7,665 bases of DNA from an uncultured Clostridia bacterium (lineage in GTDB: Bacteria; Bacillota; Clostridia; Christensenellales; UBA1242). Positions 1-5,557 of the stretch are shown one piece after another. Numbering within the stretch: the first letter of the stretch is position 1; the number at the start of each line of letters is the position of its first letter. Location: positions 1 through 7,665 of the forward strand of contig CALBHW010000014.1 of NCBI GenBank assembly GCA_937893125.1, read 5' to 3'. The position numbers and the translations under genes are program-made. Below the pieces are notes generated by a model. It had not been told where the DNA came from. It made no database searches and saw only the letters and a list, made by a program, of their open reading frames with translations.

Positions 1-58
1 CCCCCCCCATGTCAAGCAAATTTGACCACTTTTTTCGTAAAATTTTAACTTTTTTAAT
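1..58. other. Window edge: C-run and short non-coding segment
   Basis: The window opens with eight C, followed by an AT-rich non-coding stretch. A 5-bp inverted repeat (GTCAA, then TTGAC after a 6-base loop, about 11-26) precedes a run of T. No gene or ribosome binding site is seen. The motif TTTGACCACTTTTTT at about 21-35 reminds me of sequences found at the ends of IS21-family elements, but no transposase gene is present, so this is recorded as a finding and not called as a mobile element. The C-run may be cut off by the edge or be an assembly artefact. Confidence 0.3.
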
Positions 59-92
59 AAAAAAATAGCCCCCCTTTTAGGGGTGTTGGGGG
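59..92 (-). terminator. Second candidate terminator after tsaD (G/C stem plus T-run)
   Basis: On the minus strand, five C (92-88) and then CCCC (83-80) are followed by TAAAA and six G (74-69), then CTA and a run of seven T (65-59). Either C block can pair with the G block, giving a stem of 4-5 G/C pairs in an otherwise very AT-rich stretch. The T-run starts three bases after the stem. It lies about 175 bases beyond the tsaD stop and would back up the stronger-looking hairpin at 123-158. The short stem and the intervening CTA make it uncertain. Confidence 0.45.
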
Positions 93-122
93 AAAAATAG
101 CAGTCAATCAACCATAATTCAA

Positions 123-158
123 ATAATAAAAAGAGTAACCTTAATTAAAAGATTACTC
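123..158 (-). terminator. Rho-independent terminator downstream of tsaD
   Basis: On the minus strand GAGTAA (158-153) pairs with TTACTC (138-133). After one mismatch, CTT pairs with AAG inside, leaving a small A/T loop. The stem is followed at once by TTTTTATTATTT (132-121). This is the usual layout of an intrinsic terminator, about 110 bases after the tsaD stop codon, and there is no comparable T-run on the other side of the stem in the opposite direction. It probably marks the end of the secA-prfB-tsaD transcript. The stem is A/T-rich, so efficiency may be moderate. Confidence 0.65.
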
Positions 159-266
159 AAATTATGTAATTCTATAAATATTTATTTTTTGTATATAGTT
201 ATGTTTTGTATGTGGTTATTTTATAAATTTTCTATTTTTCTAGCGAATTTACAACAAATACTTCTA

Positions 267-1319
267 TTAAAGTGGAATATTTGACACGGCGTCGAGATTG
301 ATGTCAGTTAAACCCACATTATTCATAAGGTTAAAATATCCCATACTTGCAATCATTGCGCCGTTGTCCGTACAAAGTTTCATTTCTGGGAAATAAACTT
401 TTATGCCGTTTTCTTCCCCTTTTTTTGTCAAATTTTCTCTTAAAAAACTGTTTGCTGACACGCCACCTGCGACGCACAAAGTTTTATATCCCTTTACCTT
501 GCACGCACGCACAGCCTTTTCAATAAGCGGTGTAAACGCTTCGTGTTCCAAGGACGCGCAAATATCCGCGACTGGAATATCCTTCCCCTTTTGCTCCAAA
601 TTATGAACATAATTTATACACGCGGTTTTAAGTCCACTAAAACTACTATCAAAGGTTTTTGAAAGCGAATCTTTGACAAATTTTATAGAATACTTGCCTT
701 CTTTTGCCCTTTTATCGACTTTTGGTCCGCCAGGGTAACCAAGTCCAATAACCCTTGCAACCTTATCCAAACTTTCGCCGATTGCATCGTCAAGTGTGGA
801 GCCTATAAGGTCGTAATTTACGTAGTCTTTAACTTCGACAATTGCCGTATGCCCGCCACTGACGATAAGCCCGATAAAAGGTGGAGTCAAATTCTTATAA
901 CAAATAAAATTTGCACACATATGCCCGCGAATGTGGTTAACCTTAATAAGCGGAATGTTTAAAGCATAAGCAAGACTTTTCGCAAAACTCACCCCCACCA
1001 TAAGAGCGCCAATAAGCCCTGCGCCGTAAGTCACCGCGATTGCGTCAATGTCAGACAAACTAACATTGGCGTCACTAAGAGATTTATCTAGCACATTTAA
1101 AAATGCCATAATGTGGTTTCTACTCGCAACTTCTGGCACAACACCACCAAAGCGCGTATGGATTTCAATTTGGGTCGCGATTACATTTGACAAAACTTCC
1201 CGCCCGTTTTTCACGACCGCGATTGAAGTCTCGTCGCAACTGCTTTCAATGCCCAAAATTAAAACATCTTTTTTTTGTTTTAATAGCTCCGCCTTTTTCT
1301 TTGCAATATCAAAATACAT
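267..1319 (-). CDS. tsaD: tRNA N6-adenosine threonylcarbamoyltransferase TsaD
   Basis: TsaD (formerly Gcp/YgjD) is a cytoplasmic enzyme. With TsaB and TsaE it transfers threonylcarbamoyl from TC-AMP, made by TsaC/TsaC2, to A37 of tRNAs reading ANN codons, forming t6A. The 350-residue product carries the family signatures: LGIESSCDET near residue 22, the metal-binding HIRGH motif (H129, H133), the SGGHT nucleotide-binding loop at 154-158, DDAIGESLDKVAR at 177-189, GGVSAN at 285-290, and CTDNGAMIA with the metal ligand D318. The length is slightly above the usual 330-345 because about 18 mostly charged residues precede the ASKHA core, an extension I recall from clostridial homologues. The ATG at 1319 is preceded by AAAGGT at suitable spacing, and no alternative in-frame start lies close to the core. 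It sits 152 bases after prfB and is followed by two candidate terminators, so it is probably the last gene of its transcript. tsaB, tsaC and tsaE are not in the window. Confidence 0.97.
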   Translation of the reverse strand: MYFDIAKKKAELLKQKKDVLILGIESSCDETSIAVVKNGREVLSNVIATQIEIHTRFGGVVPEVASRNHIMAFLNVLDKSLSDANVSLSDIDAIAVTYGAGLIGALMVGVSFAKSLAYALNIPLIKVNHIRGHMCANFICYKNLTPPFIGLIVSGGHTAIVEVKDYVNYDLIGSTLDDAIGESLDKVARVIGLGYPGGPKVDKRAKEGKYSIKFVKDSLSKTFDSSFSGLKTACINYVHNLEQKGKDIPVADICASLEHEAFTPLIEKAVRACKVKGYKTLCVAGGVSANSFLRENLTKKGEENGIKVYFPEMKLCTDNGAMIASMGYFNLMNNVGLTDINLDAVSNIPL

Positions 1320-1393
1320 ATTTTTGACCTTTTTATTTTTACTTTTTGTATGTTTACCCTTTAAATTTACTTTAAAATATTTCTTCGTTTTTT

Positions 1394-1424
1394 AAAAAGA
1401 GTACTTCACCTTTTTTCTTGAAGT
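1394..1424 (-). terminator. Weak hairpin between prfB and tsaD (possible attenuator)
   Basis: On the minus strand ACTTCA (1408-1403 region pairs with 1424-1419) forms a 6-bp stem around a 10-base A-rich loop, followed by ACTC and then TTTTT (1398-1394). The stem is short and the T-run is four bases away, so it would at most reduce read-through from prfB into tsaD. No convincing promoter for tsaD was found in the 152-base gap (1320-1471), which otherwise holds only A/T-rich sequence and no credible small gene. Confidence 0.28.
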
Positions 1425-1471
1425 TTCTAAGTGATTTTTTTCCTTAAAAATATCTTTGTGAATTTTAAAAA

Positions 1472-2582
1472 CTATTCTCCGCCACCTTGCATTCCTTTAA
1501 GGTACGCCAAAATAAAGCCCTTTATGTCGCCGTCCATAACAGCCGTGACATTGGTGTTTTCAAAACCCGTTCTATGGTCTTTCACAAGAGTGTATGGGCA
1601 AAAAACATACGACCTAATTTGGCTTCCCCACTCAATTTTTTTGATGTCGCCCTTGATGTCTTTTAAGTTTTGCAACCTTTCTTGTTCTTTTAGTGCAAGC
1701 AACTTACTTCTAAGCATTTTAAACGCCATTTCTCTATTTTGAATTTGGCTACGCTCGTTTTGACAAGTCACGACAATACCTGTCTCAAAATGGGTAATTC
1801 TAATAGCGCTATCCGTTTTGTTAATGTGTTGTCCGCCCGCTCCGCTACTGCGATAGGTGTCAACGCGAATGTCTTCTGGGTTAATTTCAATCTCGCTATC
1901 GTCGTCAATTTCGGGCGTCACTTCGACGCTTGCAAAACTGGTATGTCTCCTTTTATTTGCGTCAAAAGGCGAAATTCTAACAAGCCTATGAACACCCATT
2001 TCTGCCTTAAAATAACCGTAACTTTTATCCCCCGACACGACAAACGACACACTTTTTATTCCCGCTTCATCGCCGTCCAAAAGGTCAAGTTCGCGAGCGG
2101 TATACCCATTTTTTTCGCAAAAACGAAGATACATTCTATAAAGCATACTCGCCCAATCTTGCGCTTCCGTACCGCCCGCACCCGCGTGAATAGTCACAAT
2201 TGCGTCACAGTCGTCATACTTACCATTAAGTAATATTTCGACTGTCTTATCTTCCAGAAAATCTGAAAAAGTGCTTAACTTTTCTTTTAGTTCCGTGAAA
2301 CTTTTTTCGTCATCTTCTAGCCCCAAAATGTCGATTAAAAATTCGATGTCACTTTCGTAATTTTCAATAGTTTTTATAATTTCAAGCCTATTTTCTAGGG
2401 CTTTTATCTCTTTTCCGTTTCTTTTTACAAGGTTCATATCAAGAAAAAAGTTTTCGGATTGTTGCTCCTTTCTCTTTTCTTCAAGTTTACCTTCAGTCCC
2501 CGCCTTGTCAAAGACACTCCTTTAAATAATCGGCTTTCTTTTTTAATTCCAAAAAAGTCTCTCTTTCACTATCAACAACCAT
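1472..2582 (-). CDS. prfB: Peptide chain release factor 2 (programmed +1 frameshift)
   Basis: RF2 recognises UGA and UAA stop codons in the ribosomal A site and triggers peptide release. Translation starts at ATG 2582 (protein begins MVVDSERE), reads 24 codons to CTT, meets an in-frame TGA at 2510-2508 and must slip +1 (skipping T2510) to continue with GAC at 2509. The full product is 369 residues, close to the usual length of about 365. Beyond the slip come the N-terminal helical domain, the codon-recognition tripeptide SPF at about 204-206, and the catalytic GGQ at about 249-251 within SGAGGQHINKTDSAIRITH; positions match E. coli RF2 within one residue. The first start is favoured because its ribosome binding site GGGAGA (2593-2588) is well placed, only two bases separate it from the secA stop, and the recoding signal would otherwise have no purpose. 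A caller ignoring the shift would start at ATG 2437 and lose 48 residues. Co-transcription with secA is expected; expression is autoregulated by RF2 level. Confidence 0.96.
2507..2523 (-). promoter_or_regulatory. prfB: RF2 programmed +1 frameshift signal
   Basis: The minus strand reads AAAGGAG (2523-2517), TGT, CTT (2513-2511), TGA (2510-2508), C (2507). This is the classic RF2 autoregulatory element: a Shine-Dalgarno-like sequence three bases ahead of the slippery CTT, then TGA with C as the following base, a weak termination context. When RF2 is scarce, termination at TGA is slow, the ribosome slips from CUU to UUU and full-length RF2 is made; when RF2 is plentiful, a 24-residue peptide is released instead. 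Spacing is the same as in E. coli (AGGGGG-TAT-CTT-TGA-C). The two reading frames join exactly at this site into one continuous RF2 protein, which argues against a sequencing error. Confidence 0.96.
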
Positions 2583-2593
2583 TTTTATCTCCC
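2583..2593 (-). promoter_or_regulatory. prfB: prfB ribosome binding site inside the secA 3' end
   Basis: GGGAGA (2593-2588) doubles as the last two secA codons, Gly889 and Arg890, and is followed by the secA TAA and then, two bases later, the prfB ATG. The spacing from GGGAG to ATG is within the normal range. A ribosome ending secA would be placed on the prfB start, so the two genes are probably translationally coupled. This site also decides in favour of ATG 2582 as the prfB start. Confidence 0.75.
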
Positions 2594-5257
2594 GCAACAG
2601 TGTTTATATTTTTTGCCCGAGCCACAAGGACATGGGTCATTTCGCCCAACAACCTTTGTAGATTTTGCTTGGACAAACTTTTGATTTGTTGTCGTTGCAA
2701 CTGGTTTTTCCACCTTTTTAAGTTCTGGTGGACGCTCAAACTTGACATTGAGTAAGAATGTGCAAGTATCTTCCCTAATTTTTGCAATCATATCGTCAAA
2801 AAGGTCAAACCCTTCGCGCTTGTACGCAACAAGTGGGTCGTGCCCGCCATAACCTTGCGTCGCGATTTCTCTTTTTAACATATCCATCGTGTCAATATGT
2901 TCCATCCAAAGCACATCTACGACACGAAGTAAGAAATATCTCTCAAAATTTGAAAAGTCAAATCCCAATTCTTTCGACTCAGCAATAACGCCGTCGTAGC
3001 GGTCGTTCACGAGTTCAAGAACCTTGTCGTAAACATCACGAACTTCGCAATCGTCAACAAATTTTTCGTCAACAATGTTGCTTCCCTTAGGAAAAAGTCT
3101 ATCTTCCAAATCTTTATTGAGTTTTTCAAGGTCCCAATCATAGAATGGCGTATCGTCATCAATGTCATTATAAACAATTTTATGCACAACATCTGGGAAC
3201 ATCAAAACGATTTCGTCGTGAATGTCAACGCCATTTAAAACTTTGTCTCTTTCAGCATAAATAAGTTCCCTTTGCCTATTCATAACATCGTCATATTCAA
3301 GAACATTTCGACGCATAGAATAGTTTTGCGCTTCAATACGCTTTTGCGCCATTTCGACTTGCTTTGAGAAAATCCTAATTTGGAAAGGCGTGTCATCGTC
3401 AATTCTAAACGCCCTTGCAATAGCTTTCATTCTATCCCCGCCAAAACGCCTAATGAGGTCGTCCTCCATAGAGATATAGAACACGCTACTGCCTGGGTCG
3501 CCTTGACGCCCTGCACGACCACGCAACTGGTTATCAATACGCCTACTTTCGTGACGCTCCGTTCCTATAATGCAAAGTCCGCCAAGTTCAATAACCTTTT
3601 TCTTTTCTTCGTCGGTCTCTTTCTTGAAATCAGCGTAAATTTCGTCGTACTTTTCTTTAAGTTCTTTCATTTCTTCGCTGAGTCCCGACGCATAGTCGCT
3701 GACAAGTTCGATTTGATTTGAGTTGTAGCCCATATCAAGAAGTTTGCTCTTTGTTAAGAATTTTGGGTTACCGCCAAGCAAAATATCCGTTCCACGCCCA
3801 GCCATATTGGTGGAAATCGTTATAGCCCCAAGACGCCCAGCTTGTGCAACAATAGCAGATTCTTGCTCGTGGTTTTTAGCGTTCAAAATAACGTGCTTGA
3901 CCCCTTCTTTGTGAAGAAGGTTGCTTAAAATTTCACTCTTTTCAACCGTCGCCGTACCAACTAGAATTGGACGCCCCGTTTCGTGAATTCGCACAATTTC
4001 GCGCACGACGTTACGGAATTTTCCTTCTTCCGTCGTGTAAATAATGTCTGGCATATCCTTTCTAATAACTGGCAAATTGGTTGGAATTGTGACAACGTCT
4101 AACCTATAAATCCCGTTAAATTCCGCTTCTTCTGTCTTTGCCGTACCCGTCATACCGCTAAGTTTATCATACAACCTAAAATAGTTTTGGAAAGTGATAG
4201 TCGCGAGAGTCTTGTTCTCGTCTTTGATCTTAACGCCTTCCTTTGCTTCAATCGCTTGATGTAACCCTTCGTTGTAACGCCTACCAGGCATAAGTCTGCC
4301 CGTAAATTCGTCAATAATGATAATTTCGTCGTCTTTTACAATGTAGTTGTCGTCACGCTTCATAATGAAGTTCGCCTTAATGGCGTTGTTGATGTGGTGG
4401 TTGAGTTCAATGTTGTTTATATCTGACAAATTGTCGACTTTAAAGAAACTCTCCGCCTTTGAAATGCCCGAATCGGTGAGCCTAATTTGTTTTAACTTTT
4501 CGTCAATTTCATAATCTTCTGGAACAAGCCTTTTTGCAAATCTTTGCGCTGTGTAATATAGTTCACTACTCTTAAAACCCTTACCCGATATGATAAGTGG
4601 CGTCCTTGCTTCATCAATTAAAATACTATCAACTTCGTCCACGATAGCAAAATTATGCCCGCGTTGCACTTTTTGAGCCAAGTTTTGCACCATATTGTCT
4701 CTCAAATAGTCAAACCCAAATTCACTATTTGTCGAATATGTGATGTCGCAGTTGTATGCCTTACGCTTGGCTTCTTCGTCCATACTGTTTAGGTTAACCC
4801 CAACAGTAAGCCCAAGGAATTTGAAAACCTTTCCCATCCACTCCGCGTCACGACTAGCAAGATATTCGTTGACTGTAACAATATGAACGCCCTTGCCCGT
4901 TAGCGCATTAAGATAAGCAGGAAGAGTCTCAACAAGAGTCTTTCCTTCACCCGTTCTCATCTCCGCGATACGTCCTTGGTGAAGAGCAATCCCGCCCAAA
5001 AGTTGCACGTGGAAATGCCTCATATTAAGGACTCTCTTACTCGCTTCCCTAACAGTCGCGTACGCTTCTGGCAAAAGGTCGTCAAGAGTCTCACCGTCAG
5101 CAAGTCTCTTTTTAAACTCGTCCGTTTTTTTAACAAGTTCTAAATCAGTTTTTTTACAATATTCTTCGTCAAGCGCTTCAATCTTTTCCGCAATTTTTTC
5201 TAGTCGCCTAACATTTCGCGTGTTGTCCGAAGCAAATATTTTAGAAAACAATCCCAT
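2585..5257 (-). CDS. secA: Protein translocase subunit SecA
   Basis: SecA is the cytosolic and membrane-peripheral ATPase that pushes unfolded preproteins through SecYEG. The 890-residue product is full length (E. coli 901, B. subtilis 841). In order: nucleotide-binding domain 1 with the Walker A motif MRTGEGKT at 100-107 and the DEVD Walker B box at 207-210, then SILIDEARTPLIISG; the preprotein cross-linking region at roughly 225-370, ending in SGMTGTA; nucleotide-binding domain 2 with TNMAGRGTDILLGG at 483-496 and the arginine-rich LRGRAGRQGDPGSS at 578-591; the helical scaffold and wing region with YDDVMNRQR at 655-663; and a C-terminal zinc finger with C876, C878, C887 and C888 (CPCGSGKKYKHCC) after a variable linker. 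That tail binds zinc and, in other bacteria, SecB or the ribosome. ATG 5257 has AGGAG (5268-5264) seven bases upstream and gives the standard N-terminus MGLFSKIF. The stop codon lies two bases before prfB. Confidence 0.99.
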   Translation of the reverse strand: MGLFSKIFASDNTRNVRRLEKIAEKIEALDEEYCKKTDLELVKKTDEFKKRLADGETLDDLLPEAYATVREASKRVLNMRHFHVQLLGGIALHQGRIAEMRTGEGKTLVETLPAYLNALTGKGVHIVTVNEYLASRDAEWMGKVFKFLGLTVGVNLNSMDEEAKRKAYNCDITYSTNSEFGFDYLRDNMVQNLAQKVQRGHNFAIVDEVDSILIDEARTPLIISGKGFKSSELYYTAQRFAKRLVPEDYEIDEKLKQIRLTDSGISKAESFFKVDNLSDINNIELNHHINNAIKANFIMKRDDNYIVKDDEIIIIDEFTGRLMPGRRYNEGLHQAIEAKEGVKIKDENKTLATITFQNYFRLYDKLSGMTGTAKTEEAEFNGIYRLDVVTIPTNLPVIRKDMPDIIYTTEEGKFRNVVREIVRIHETGRPILVGTATVEKSEILSNLLHKEGVKHVILNAKNHEQESAIVAQAGRLGAITISTNMAGRGTDILLGGNPKFLTKSKLLDMGYNSNQIELVSDYASGLSEEMKELKEKYDEIYADFKKETDEEKKKVIELGGLCIIGTERHESRRIDNQLRGRAGRQGDPGSSVFYISMEDDLIRRFGGDRMKAIARAFRIDDDTPFQIRIFSKQVEMAQKRIEAQNYSMRRNVLEYDDVMNRQRELIYAERDKVLNGVDIHDEIVLMFPDVVHKIVYNDIDDDTPFYDWDLEKLNKDLEDRLFPKGSNIVDEKFVDDCEVRDVYDKVLELVNDRYDGVIAESKELGFDFSNFERYFLLRVVDVLWMEHIDTMDMLKREIATQGYGGHDPLVAYKREGFDLFDDMIAKIREDTCTFLLNVKFERPPELKKVEKPVATTTNQKFVQAKSTKVVGRNDPCPCGSGKKYKHCCGR

Positions 5258-5337
5258 TTTATTCTCCTATTTCGCTAATTGTCCATAATTTTATTTTTTT
5301 AAGTCCAAAACGAACAATTATATATTATAACCGCATA

Positions 5338-5366
5338 ATTATATCAAATTTTTCCCTACTTTACAA
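5338..5366 (-). promoter_or_regulatory. Predicted vegetative promoter of secA
   Basis: On the minus strand TTGTAA (5366-5361) and TATAAT (5343-5338) are separated by exactly 17 bases. The -10 hexamer is preceded by TGA, which gives the extended TGnTATAAT form. Transcription would begin around 5331, leaving a leader of about 70 bases before the secA ATG. Two further TATAAT matches follow (5329-5324 and 5322-5317), so the exact start could differ. Position and match support a housekeeping sigma-A promoter driving secA-prfB and perhaps tsaD. Confidence 0.62.
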
Positions 5367-5461
5367 TACATTTTGACGCCTTTCCTTTAAAATTCTTTCC
5401 CAAATTCCATAAAACTCCCCATTTTTCGCTAAATTACTTATTTTAATACCAATTTTGCAAC

Positions 5462-5522
5462 AAAAAACCAACCCCCTTTGAAGCAACGCACATAACATTA
5501 CCCCAACCAAGGATTGGTTTTT
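5462..5522 (-). terminator. Candidate terminator after the LRR gene, with alternative pairings
   Basis: Three copies or complements of AACCAA sit close together. On the minus strand AAAAACCAA (5522-5514) can pair either with the adjacent TTGGTT (5510-5505, 3-base loop) or, over 9 bp, with TTGGTTTTT (5471-5463), which runs into a T-tract. The second pairing, 36 bases after the LRR stop codon, could act as a terminator, although its loop is long (42 bases) and the T-run is partly inside the stem. In the plus direction the local hairpin 5505-5519 is followed directly by TTTATT, so it might instead stop antisense transcripts. Confidence 0.38.
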
Positions 5523-5557
5523 ATTAAATTATATTTCTATAGGAAACACAAAATATT

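Larger units (their letters stand above)
5258..5557. other. Intergenic region between the LRR gene and secA
   Basis: These 300 bases hold a candidate terminator (5462-5522), a candidate secA promoter (5338-5366) and the secA leader. In the leader, AAUUGUUC (5319-5312) can pair with GGACAAUU (5284-5277) as an 8-bp stem with one wobble pair, ending about nine bases before the AGGAG of secA, so it might modulate initiation. A minus-strand reading frame of 45 codons (5498-5361) is present but lacks a good ribosome binding site; it is treated under findings. No hpf or other gene commonly found upstream of secA is seen. Confidence 0.6.

Noticed and set aside
1048..1395. Open frame of 115 codons on the plus strand
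   Set aside because: Antisense to the conserved start of tsaD and running into the A/T-rich gap; its hydrophobic end comes from T-rich DNA.
1739..2233. Open frame of 164 codons on the plus strand
   Set aside because: Lies wholly antisense to the conserved body of prfB, has no ribosome binding site and encodes no recognisable sequence; it is a shadow.
2437..2582. prfB as a frameshifted pseudogene or sequencing error
   Set aside because: The shift occurs exactly at the known RF2 recoding signal with correct spacing, so it is programmed.
2572..2787. Minus-strand frame of 71 codons over the secA end
   Set aside because: Out-of-frame reading of the SecA C-terminal linker and zinc finger; both flanking genes are clear in other frames.
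3380..3721. Open frame of 113 codons on the plus strand
   Set aside because: Antisense to the SecA nucleotide-binding domain 2 coding sequence; no supporting signals.
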